This document shows, in pieces, positions 1-5,502 of a stretch of 5,532 bases of DNA. Numbering within the stretch: the first letter of the stretch is position 1; each line of letters starts with the position of its first letter. A program made the position numbers and the translations under genes. The stretch is from assembly GCA_030607345.1 (NCBI GenBank), contig JAUWKC010000131.1, forward strand, positions 1-5,532, read 5' to 3'. The DNA is from Planctomycetota bacterium. GTDB lineage: Bacteria; Planctomycetota; Phycisphaerae; Sedimentisphaerales; SG8-4. The notes under the pieces were generated by a model. That model saw only the letters and a program-made list of their open reading frames with translations. It was not told where the DNA came from and did not search any database.

Positions 1-1246
1 CGGAGTCTATTTCGTGGTCGTGGATGATATCGGTGAGGGTCTGGACGGCGACGGCCTCAATGGCAATTCCGACAATCTGGTCGATGAGGATGCCCCCGGC
101 TTTTACGTGTTGGCCGAAACGATAACAACTCTTCATATCCTCGAAAGCATCTTCGTAGCTGCCTTGCTCAGCACTGAGGTGGGCACGGCAGCGCAAAGCC
201 ATAACCAGGTTCCGAAACGACTTCAGGTGCGGAAGGAGAATCGAGAACATTGTGTCGTCTTCTCCGGGGCTTTGATACTCCGGCCAATAATAGGTTTTTT
301 TACTGCCCTGGTTGACGATATCAAGAGCTTCTTTTTGCTCCTGTATCCATTTTGCGATGAAGTTTTTTTGCTGTGGTTTGAGTTCGTGATATTTTGAAGC
401 AAGAAGGTCGGTCATTCTGTCAACTACTTTTTTACGCAACTCCTGCGGGTCCTGGTTTGGGTCGGGTTGTTTATCGCCGGCAAGCAGGCCCCGGATTCCT
501 TCGGCAAGCCTCTTGTCTCTGAAGACAGAGCCATCGGATATTTGCTGATAGTTTTCGGCAAAGAAGAGCAGGAAGCGGTCGGAGGGCTTTTGGTACAGGT
601 CAACGGCCTTTTTGTACAACGGGGCGGCGTTGAGAGAGTCGTCGACAGCTGGATGCACCAGTTGATTGAGCTGAGCGACAAAATTGGTAGTTATGACGGG
701 CTTGCCGGTTAAGAACCAGGCGACGTAAAGGACAAAGCAGGCAAACAGTATTACAATAGCCTGAGCGGTTCTTGCTGCGACGGTTCTCCAGAGCGGTCGG
801 CAGCGTTTTTTGGCCCTTCGCAGCAGGACAGCCAGGAGTTTCACATCACCAAAGTCGGTTACTAATTGGCGGGCGTTTTGCTGTTTTTCATCGTTGGTTT
901 TGCAGTCTTTGAGTGCATCCTGGAAGTGCGCCGCCAGCTCAGCCATTACGTCATCGCGCACGTTCCTGCGGTATCGCATTTTGCCGATTATGCGCGCTAC
1001 AAATTCGACAGTATCGGCGGGCAAATCTTTCAAGGCAGGGCAGATGCTCCTGGAAGCGTCGCGACCGACTGCCCAACGGTGTCTTATGAACTCAATAGGT
1101 GCGCCGATGATAATTCCGGCGAGCGTCGCACTTATGAGAAATACGCCAAGAGCCTCACCCTCGGAAGCGTACTCGAGGAAAACTCCGACGGCCAGTCCGA
1201 TGACTGCCCCAAGTACTATTGCCGGTAACGGAATGTTGATTTTCAT
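1..1246 (-). CDS. HAAS-like membrane signalling partner of PadR, partial (3' end off window)
   Basis: An open frame of 415 complete codons runs from ATG at 1246 to the left edge without a stop, so the C-terminus is missing. Two hydrophobic segments come first (about residues 7-24 and 33-52), joined by a short acidic loop. A soluble helical segment follows (about 78-145). It has the pattern YRRNVRDDVMAELAAHF (92-108), then a helix ending VTDFGDVKLLAVLLRRAKK (129-147). This is how the HAAS (HTH-associated alpha-helical signalling) domains encoded beside padR genes look. A third membrane helix lies at 161-180. Positive residues after helix 2 and before helix 3 put the HAAS part in the cytoplasm and residues 181 onward outside. 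The outer part is helical, with SYEDAFEDMKSCYRFGQHV (363-381) and an IVGIAIEAVAVQTL helix (391-404), suggesting TPR-like repeats. It follows padR by 46 bp with its own good ribosome binding site, so it is probably co-transcribed and acts as PadR's membrane partner. The HAAS assignment comes from pattern memory; the outer domain's function is unknown. Confidence 0.82.
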   Translation of the reverse strand, partial: MKINIPLPAIVLGAVIGLAVGVFLEYASEGEALGVFLISATLAGIIIGAPIEFIRHRWAVGRDASRSICPALKDLPADTVEFVARIIGKMRYRRNVRDDVMAELAAHFQDALKDCKTNDEKQQNARQLVTDFGDVKLLAVLLRRAKKRCRPLWRTVAARTAQAIVILFACFVLYVAWFLTGKPVITTNFVAQLNQLVHPAVDDSLNAAPLYKKAVDLYQKPSDRFLLFFAENYQQISDGSVFRDKRLAEGIRGLLAGDKQPDPNQDPQELRKKVVDRMTDLLASKYHELKPQQKNFIAKWIQEQKEALDIVNQGSKKTYYWPEYQSPGEDDTMFSILLPHLKSFRNLVMALRCRAHLSAEQGSYEDAFEDMKSCYRFGQHVKAGGILIDQIVGIAIEAVAVQTLTDIIHDHEIDS

Positions 1247-1250
1247 CAAG

Positions 1251-1258
1251 TCACCTCT
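1251..1258 (-). promoter_or_regulatory. Ribosome binding site of the HAAS-like gene
   Basis: AGAGGTGA on the minus strand, four bases before ATG 1246. It supports that start codon for a gene that has no stop inside the window. Confidence 0.75.
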
Positions 1259-1292
1259 GCAAATGAAGGGCTTTGGCGTTGCTGAAAATTGT

Positions 1293-1634
1293 TTAAGCCG
1301 TTGTCAGGGCGCCGCCGAAGACAAGGTTCAGGCCGGTCGTGAGCTCTTTCAACTGGACCTTTTGGCGGGCCAGCTCGTCTTTGCCCTTGCCGGTGATGGA
1401 GTAGTAACGTCTCCTTCGGCCGGATTGCGTCTGCTGCCACTGGGCTTTTACGAGCTTCTTTGCTTCGAGATTGTAAAGCAGCGGGTAGAGTGTGCCCTTG
1501 CCGAGGGTGAGGATTTCGCCGCTGCGCTGTTCGAGGGCATGGCTGAGCTCGTAGCCGTACATCTCGCCCCGCGAAAGTATTTCGAGGACCGCCACGGGTG
1601 CGATTCCCTTTAATAACTGACTCTCAAATTTCAT
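1293..1634 (-). CDS. PadR-family transcriptional regulator
   Basis: A 113-residue winged helix-turn-helix protein of the short PadR class (PadR-s2-like length). The N-terminal helix with LEILSRGEMYGYEL (17-30) carries the family's GxxYGYEL signature. GKGTLYPLLYNLEAKKLVKA (45-64) is the recognition helix region. The basic strand GRRRRYYSITGKGKDEL (72-88) is the wing. A short C-terminal helix follows, which in this family forms the dimer interface. The start at 1634 has AAAGGAG six bases upstream. The gene lies 46 bp upstream of the HAAS-like membrane protein and is probably co-transcribed with it. It has its own strong promoter at 1733-1761, overlapped by paired ACAT/ATGT half-sites, so it probably represses itself and its partner. 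The family call is secure; the inducer is unknown. In related units the membrane partner is thought to modulate the regulator. Confidence 0.95.
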   Translation of the reverse strand: MKFESQLLKGIAPVAVLEILSRGEMYGYELSHALEQRSGEILTLGKGTLYPLLYNLEAKKLVKAQWQQTQSGRRRRYYSITGKGKDELARQKVQLKELTTGLNLVFGGALTTA

Positions 1635-1640
1635 AAAATG

Positions 1641-1647
1641 CTCCTTT
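1641..1647 (-). promoter_or_regulatory. Ribosome binding site of padR
   Basis: AAAGGAG on the minus strand, six bases before ATG 1634. It fits the Shine-Dalgarno consensus and fixes the padR start. Confidence 0.8.
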
Positions 1648-1723
1648 CCTGGGCTTATTATTGCGTTCTTATCGGCCTTTATGTTTGGATTCGTGTCTCA
1701 CTGTTCCTGCGAAATTCTATTTT

Positions 1724-1758
1724 ACATTACCTATTATGTTATACATACTATGCGATGT
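1724..1758. promoter_or_regulatory. Putative PadR autoregulatory operator
   Basis: On the plus strand the order is ACAT (1724-1727), N8, ATGT (1736-1739), N3, ACAT (1743-1746), N8, ATGT (1755-1758). The whole array is symmetric about 1741. Its centre is the perfect inverted repeat TATGT-TAT-ACATA (1735-1747). ATGT/ACAT half-sites are known for PadR-family operators. The array covers the -10, the spacer and part of the -35, so binding would block RNA polymerase. Binding by this particular PadR is inferred. Confidence 0.5.
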
Positions 1759-1761
1759 CAA
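1733..1761 (-). promoter_or_regulatory. Sigma-70 type promoter of the padR unit
   Basis: On the minus strand TTGACA (1756-1761) and CATAAT (1733-1738) are separated by exactly 17 bp. Initiation would fall near 1726 and give a 5' leader of about 90 bases before padR. The -35 is perfect and the -10 matches five of six. A long A/T-tract lies directly upstream (1762-1793), where an UP element would sit. The core is interleaved with ACAT/ATGT half-sites. Confidence 0.75.
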
Positions 1762-1793
1762 CCAAAAAATGAAATTTTTTTCAAATTTTTTGG
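1762..1793. promoter_or_regulatory. A/T-tract inverted repeat upstream of the padR -35 (possible UP element)
   Basis: A 9-bp inverted repeat, CCAAAAAAT / ATTTTTTGG, encloses a second small A/T stem (GAAA/TTTC, 1771-1782). It abuts the -35 hexamer, so it is well placed for an UP element or an intrinsically curved segment. It could instead act as a weak bidirectional terminator between the gene ending at 1820 and the padR promoter, but the stem is almost all A-T and is not GC-rich. Confidence 0.4.
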
Positions 1794-1819
1794 TGTTTGG
1801 GTATGTCCTCTGTTTTTGG

Positions 1820-3316
1820 TCACACAACCTGGGCCTGGAGGCTGAATAACCGGCAGAATTCCGTGAGCTGTTGCTTGTAATCGCCGTAGAAAAAGACCTG
1901 GTGAAAGCCGGGGAAATCGAGGACGCCCTGGTCGCCGTCGAACCTGACCCTGACTGAGACCACGCATCCGCCGGAAGGCGGGACATTGACATTTCCGAGG
2001 ACGGTGCCGGTCGATATGAGCAGCTTGGTTGTATCGGCGTCCTGGTTGAGGCGATGGCCCGGGGGCAGCACATCGATGGAAGTGATTCGGCGGCCTTTTC
2101 GCCAGAGGGTCCGGGGCACAGCGTCTCTGTTACCGTGGTGGTGGACTAAATCGAACGGCTCCGGCGGCTTGTCGAAACCGCTCAGGCGGGTCGGGCAGGT
2201 ACAGTGAGCGCCGATTATCGCGTTGTTTTTGGTATCGGCGACGGGGTCCTGCTGGAATCCGGGACGGTCAAAAAGACGCTGGACGATTATGTGAGAGGCG
2301 ACGGCGCCGTAATCGGCCTCGCAGGCGGCGGGGATTGCTTCGTCGTTCATACGCGACCACGCTATGCAGGGCAGACTCACGGGCAGTTGCGGCCTGGCTA
2401 TGGCACCGAGGCAGTCCATCGTGATGGCGTCGGCCTCTTCTCGCTCAATGATTCGGCGTGCGACGAAGTAGCTCTTGACGCCGTTGATAACGTCCCGGCG
2501 AGTGGCGCCTCTTCGCTGACGGGCACGACGCAGGTAATCGTTGGCCATTGCGAGTACTTGGTCTGTGACCGGCATAGCGTCATATTCGTCGAGGAAGACC
2601 TGAACGGGGACGTGCCTCAAGGTGATTGACAAATCAGCCATTGTCTTGTCGAATCGCTCTTGGCCTTTTAGCACGACGCAGCGGGCGTGACGTATTCTGG
2701 CGCCTTCCGCCAGCATTTTCATACCGTAGGCGGCCTGGCTGAAATCGTCCGTTGAATAGACAACGCAGCCGGGCTTTTTGGCCAGACGCATTGTGTTGGT
2801 GGTAAACGAGGTGCCCAGCGGGGAGAAGATTATTGTTGGGATGCCCGTCTCGGCAGCTTTGTAAGCCGTAGGCCAGGCGTGTTTCTGTCTGTCGTGGACC
2901 ATAACTATCAGGCCGTCGACGTTAGCAGTCTTGGCCTGTGCCAGCCATGCCTGAGCCTCGTCGAGGCTGTGAATAGGTTCCGGCCTGAGGTCCAACTTGG
3001 CGCCTAACAAGGCGGCAGTTTGTTTCATCTGTTGGGTGTAGTTCTTCCGAGTGGTCTTGCCGTCGTAGACCGCGCCGGGCCACCACATTCCGTATTCTTC
3101 TTTGCGTCTGACAAAGGCCGCCTTCAAGGTGGGGACGTATTTTGAAGCAGGCCCGCGGGAACATATTGGCTCGCCTGCCGGCTTCGGCTGCCATGCAGAG
3201 CTGCAGCCGCCAAGCAGCGATGAGCCGGCGAGCAGCGAGGCTGAACCCTTCAAAAATATGCGTCTGGTAATGTGGTTTTGTTCGTGAGACAGTGGAAGTG
3301 AGCGGGACGAATTCAT
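1820..3316 (-). CDS. Tat-exported, probably lipid-anchored protein of L-fucose/L-arabinose isomerase-like fold
   Basis: A protein of 498 residues. ATG 3316 is chosen because GGAG lies six bases upstream and the export signal then begins at the usual distance. The N-terminus has a full twin-arginine motif TRRIFLK (17-23), a short hydrophobic stretch and a lipobox LGGC with Cys38, implying folded export and possible lipid attachment. After a linker (39-60) comes an alpha/beta region (65-300, for example VDGLIVMVHD and GIPTIIFSPLGT). Next is a segment with DAITMDCLG (296-304), an ACEADYGA acidic motif (331-338), and a D-x3-N then AHCTCPTRLSG motif (370-380). The end is FHQVFFYGD (471-479). The terminal His followed by GD and the internal Glu/Asp resemble the C-terminal domain of L-fucose isomerase, which binds its metal through Glu, Asp and His. 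Export of such a fold is unusual, so the protein may be an extracytoplasmic enzyme or a sugar-binding relative. It follows the larA-like gene by 150 bp with no clear terminator between. Confidence 0.75.
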   Translation of the reverse strand: MNSSRSLPLSHEQNHITRRIFLKGSASLLAGSSLLGGCSSAWQPKPAGEPICSRGPASKYVPTLKAAFVRRKEEYGMWWPGAVYDGKTTRKNYTQQMKQTAALLGAKLDLRPEPIHSLDEAQAWLAQAKTANVDGLIVMVHDRQKHAWPTAYKAAETGIPTIIFSPLGTSFTTNTMRLAKKPGCVVYSTDDFSQAAYGMKMLAEGARIRHARCVVLKGQERFDKTMADLSITLRHVPVQVFLDEYDAMPVTDQVLAMANDYLRRARQRRGATRRDVINGVKSYFVARRIIEREEADAITMDCLGAIARPQLPVSLPCIAWSRMNDEAIPAACEADYGAVASHIIVQRLFDRPGFQQDPVADTKNNAIIGAHCTCPTRLSGFDKPPEPFDLVHHHGNRDAVPRTLWRKGRRITSIDVLPPGHRLNQDADTTKLLISTGTVLGNVNVPPSGGCVVSVRVRFDGDQGVLDFPGFHQVFFYGDYKQQLTEFCRLFSLQAQVV

Positions 3317-3322
3317 GTTCAA

Positions 3323-3326
3323 CTCC
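3323..3326 (-). promoter_or_regulatory. Ribosome binding site deciding the start of the Tat-signal gene
   Basis: GGAG six bases before ATG 3316 on the minus strand. The alternative in-frame ATG at 3439 would add 41 residues ahead of the twin-arginine signal, which is far less likely. Confidence 0.7.
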
Positions 3327-3389
3327 GAATAAGGCGACGGTTCAACCGGTTCAGTAAAGCTCAACAACGAGGATGCAGAACTGCTGCGT

Positions 3390-3423
3390 GGTATAATGTG
3401 CTGCACGGCGGCTTCGGTGTCAA
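3390..3423 (-). promoter_or_regulatory. Weak candidate promoter of the Tat-signal gene
   Basis: A perfect TTGACA (3418-3423) lies upstream of ACATTATACC on the minus strand. The best -10-like hexamers, CATTAT or TATACC, give spacers of 19 or 22 bp, which is longer than optimal. It lies in the 150-bp gap before ATG 3316, so it could supply some independent transcription. Confidence 0.3.
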
Positions 3424-3466
3424 CCACAAATCTTAACAAGCCGGCTGTTGCGAGAAGGGGTCGCGG

Positions 3467-4753
3467 TTATGCACGGGCATAGAGGGCGATTTTGTTTGCG
3501 CCGTCCACGATGGTGATACGCGTGCCGGGGTCTTGCCGGAGCCAGTTGTCTATCACGGCCTGGGGCTGGTGTGTGGGATAGAGGTGGGCTGCCTCGATGA
3601 GCTGGTCGGGAATGTGCGAGTACATCCAGATTCTGTTTAGGCGCTTGATAAGCTGGGCGAATTTGTATGGCTTGTGGGTGTACATTTTATATTCGGACTC
3701 GATTGATTTGAGGACCTCGTCGAGCGGGGCGGTGAGGCGATTGTAGAAGTTCTCGATTGTTCTCTGCTCGCCGACGCCGTTTGCACAGGCGGCCAGGAAG
3801 AGGACTTCGCCGCCGTCAGTAACGGCATGCCTGGTAAGCTCGAGGGCCCTCTGCGCGATGTAGAGGCTGGTATCGTTTGGAAAGCCGCCTGGTGAGACTA
3901 TTAACCTTGGCATCGGGCTTACGGTATGCGTGTTTTGCTCGTCTATTCTATCAAAGCCTTCTCTTGTTACCGGCTCAACGAGGCCGAATCGCGCCCATTG
4001 TATTGTGCCAGAGGCGCTTATAGTGGCGAGGGTGTAGACGGGCCGGTCCTTTACAATGAGTTTCATTGCTTCAAGCATGTCGTCGGCAACCGGGTTTGCC
4101 CTTTTGCTTTCGTCGCTGTGCCAGGGATGAGTTCCAAACGTTGAGCTCGTTTCAAGGGCGAGGCTGTGGTTGTGCTCGGCTGTCTCGAATGCGCAAATAC
4201 CCGGCACGAAGTTCTTTATGGGGTTTGAGTAGCCGGCAAAATAGTGGGTCTTCATATCGGACAGCACGACAAAGACGTCCGATTCATCGACCGCGGCGGC
4301 GTAGAGTACGTCGGTGCCGCGTGAAGTTGTGCCGGCATTTAGAAAAGTGTCCTGCTGACAATCGTGCGTGTGGATTGTGAAGTTTCTTATGCCTGCTTTT
4401 TCGGCGGCCTTTGCCATGTGGGTGCTAATCAGGTTGTTTTCCGGCGTTTCAGCATCGTGTGTGCCGGTGCAGATGACAAACAGCACGTGCGAGCTGGGTT
4501 TGACGAGTCCGAAGAACTGCTCGAAGAGCAGCTCAAAAGGTCCGTCTCGGGTGCCGTCTTCGGTGAGCACGCAGAGACGTTTGCCGGCGATTTGGCGCTG
4601 AAATTGTTCTGCTTCGGAGCATTGCAGCGCGTCAGTTATAAGCGCATTGTCGGCGGTCTGCTCCTGGGACCATGGCCTTATAACCTGCTCTATGTTGTTT
4701 TCGGGAACCTGCAAAGACAAGAGGTCTTTGCCATAATGAAGGTCTATTTTCAT
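3467..4753 (-). CDS. LarA-like (DUF2088) nickel-pincer racemase/epimerase family protein
   Basis: A protein of 428 residues, close to the 424 of Lactiplantibacillus plantarum LarA, and apparently complete. The start MKIDLHYGKD fits the family N-terminus. LarA active-site positions can be aligned by spacing: D66 and R69 in EDGTRD (LarA D72, R75), H99 in CTGTHD (H108), H170 and K180 in HYFAGYSNPIK (H174 and the cofactor-bearing K184), and H196 in FETAEHNH (H200). So the covalent Lys and nickel-ligand pattern is kept, and a Ni-pincer nucleotide enzyme is likely. Two changes suggest a substrate other than lactate: THR is replaced by THD after H99, and R302 stands where LarA has K298 after Y294 (here Y298). 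No larB, larC or larE is in view, so the cofactor would be made elsewhere. There is no Shine-Dalgarno directly before ATG 4753; the start overlaps an upstream mini-ORF by ATGA. The Tat-exported isomerase-like gene lies downstream. Family secure, substrate unknown. Confidence 0.88.
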   Translation of the reverse strand: MKIDLHYGKDLLSLQVPENNIEQVIRPWSQEQTADNALITDALQCSEAEQFQRQIAGKRLCVLTEDGTRDGPFELLFEQFFGLVKPSSHVLFVICTGTHDAETPENNLISTHMAKAAEKAGIRNFTIHTHDCQQDTFLNAGTTSRGTDVLYAAAVDESDVFVVLSDMKTHYFAGYSNPIKNFVPGICAFETAEHNHSLALETSSTFGTHPWHSDESKRANPVADDMLEAMKLIVKDRPVYTLATISASGTIQWARFGLVEPVTREGFDRIDEQNTHTVSPMPRLIVSPGGFPNDTSLYIAQRALELTRHAVTDGGEVLFLAACANGVGEQRTIENFYNRLTAPLDEVLKSIESEYKMYTHKPYKFAQLIKRLNRIWMYSHIPDQLIEAAHLYPTHQPQAVIDNWLRQDPGTRITIVDGANKIALYARA

Positions 4754-4799
4754 ATTAATAACCAGACAGCCAATTTCATATCAACAACCAGACAATCAA
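4748..4799. repeat. 26-bp tandem duplication spanning the larA-like start
   Basis: Two adjacent 26-bp units, 4748-4773 and 4774-4799, match at 22 of 26 positions (differences at unit positions 9, 12, 22 and 23). Each unit contains TATGAAA on the minus strand, so the start region of the larA-like gene is duplicated. Because 26 is not a multiple of three, each upstream copy opens a different frame. Confidence 0.85.
4750..4779 (-). CDS. Second leader mini-ORF (9 codons), ATGA overlap with larA-like start
   Basis: ATG at 4779 reads MKLAVWLLI and stops at TGA 4752-4750. That stop overlaps the larA-like ATG (4753-4751) as ATGA, the geometry of termination-reinitiation coupling. No Shine-Dalgarno stands in front of it; its own start overlaps the stop of the first mini-ORF. 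It arises from the tandem duplication, so chance is possible. Confidence 0.4.
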   Translation of the reverse strand: MKLAVWLLI

Positions 4800-4802
4800 C
4801 AT
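4776..4802 (-). CDS. First leader mini-ORF (8 codons) with the only good ribosome binding site
   Basis: ATG at 4802 reads MLIVWLLI and stops at TGA 4778-4776, overlapping the next ATG (4779) as ATGA. GAGGG (4809-4813) lies six bases upstream, so this is where ribosomes would enter the transcript. The predicted transcript start is near 4813, which leaves a leader of about 11 bases. It is too short for homology. Its likely role, if translated, is to feed ribosomes toward the larA-like gene. Confidence 0.42.
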   Translation of the reverse strand: MLIVWLLI

Positions 4803-4819
4803 TTCCTGCCCTCGACAGT

Positions 4820-4848
4820 ATTATACAAACATTGACGCCGTCGCTCAA
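4820..4848 (-). promoter_or_regulatory. Sigma-70 type promoter of the larA-like gene
   Basis: On the minus strand TTGAGC (4843-4848), a 17-bp spacer and a perfect TATAAT (4820-4825). The predicted start of transcription is near 4813, about 60 bases before the larA-like ATG and directly ahead of the leader mini-ORFs. The -35 matches four of six consensus bases. Confidence 0.72.
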
Positions 4849-4968
4849 GCAAAATCGACATAGGGCGCCGGCGTACGAGGATTAATCGTCCGTCCGTATC
4901 ACTATGCAGGCTTTTTCGACAGGATTTATACGATGCCAAATAAGAAGACAGGCAAATTCTTCTCGGTA

Positions 4969-5502
4969 TCAATCTTTATTCTTGGCGACTAATTTATCCA
5001 GGAGTGCAACATAGGTGGTTTGAGATTTCAACCCTACTAAACGGTCTATCTCTTTGCCGTTTTTGATAATGAGAACGGTTGGAATTGACCTGATTCCGTA
5101 TCGCTGTGCTACCTCGGGCGCGCGGTCAAGATTTACCTTGCATACGGTGACGCGGCCGGCGTACTTTTCAGCGAGTGACGAAATGATCGGAGCCAGAATC
5201 CTACAGGGGGGACAGCGATTGGAGAATAAATCCACCAGACAGATGCCAGGTTTGTCAAGGACATGGGTTTTGAAGTCGGGCTCGGCGTCGATGTGTACGA
5301 TTTGCGAACTTTCCGCTCTCTGCGCCAGTTTTGGCGAAATCACCGACATTACCAAGGCTCCCATTACCGCGCCAAAAATTGCCCCGCGGTAGGGATTCGC
5401 CGTCAGTGGACAGGCGCCGGATGAACATTTGCCGAAATAGCCCAAACCGGCGCCGATTGCCGCTCCAATCAACACTCCCAGGAATAGCATCCTGCCGGTC
5501 AT
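4969..5502 (-). CDS. Membrane-anchored thioredoxin-like protein with DUF6132-like N-terminus
   Basis: A protein of 177 residues in two parts. Residues 1-57 hold two glycine-rich membrane helices (about 5-23 and 39-56) joined by a loop KCSSGACPLTANPYRG (25-40). The GxCP(L/I)TxNP pattern and the small glycine-rich helices are typical of the short DUF6132 membrane proteins. Residues 68-174 form a thioredoxin fold: VDLFSNRCPPCRILAP with active site C97-P-P-C100, KVNLDRAPEVAQRYGIRSIPT with the cis-proline P141, and IIKNGKEIDRLVG at the end. It is a likely thiol-disulfide oxidoreductase. The Trp that usually precedes the first Cys is Arg96 here, and CPPC replaces CGPC, both of which may shift the redox potential. 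Charge placement (R4 before helix 1; K58 and R62 after helix 2) favours a cytoplasmic thioredoxin domain and an outside loop with C26 and C31. The start has AAGGAG upstream at a somewhat long spacing. An upstream gene may overlap it by ATGA. Confidence 0.88.
   Translation of the reverse strand: MTGRMLFLGVLIGAAIGAGLGYFGKCSSGACPLTANPYRGAIFGAVMGALVMSVISPKLAQRAESSQIVHIDAEPDFKTHVLDKPGICLVDLFSNRCPPCRILAPIISSLAEKYAGRVTVCKVNLDRAPEVAQRYGIRSIPTVLIIKNGKEIDRLVGLKSQTTYVALLDKLVAKNKD

Noticed and set aside
424..681. Minus-strand open frame of 85 codons
   Set aside because: It overlaps the HAAS-like gene on the same strand in another frame, and its Ser/Thr/Pro-rich product is typical of a shifted reading.
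810..1613. Plus-strand open frame of 267 codons
   Set aside because: It lies antisense to both the HAAS-like gene and padR, crosses their boundary, shows low-complexity Ser/Arg/Thr composition and has no family motif or ribosome binding site.
3392..3397. TATAAT on the plus strand
   Set aside because: No -35 element lies at a suitable distance and no plus-strand gene follows.
3317..3439. Upstream extension of the Tat-signal protein to ATG 3439
   Set aside because: It would bury the twin-arginine motif near residue 59, has no good ribosome binding site and covers a TTGACA element. ATG 3316 has GGAG at six bases.
4364..4885. Plus-strand open frame of 173 codons
   Set aside because: It is antisense to the larA-like N-terminal coding region and its promoter; the minus-strand protein has clear conserved motifs, so this is a shadow.
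4943..4963. AGAAGA/TCTTCT hairpin just after the thioredoxin stop, considered as a terminator
   Set aside because: The stem has six mostly A-T pairs with a nine-base loop and no real U-run after it, so it is too weak to call.
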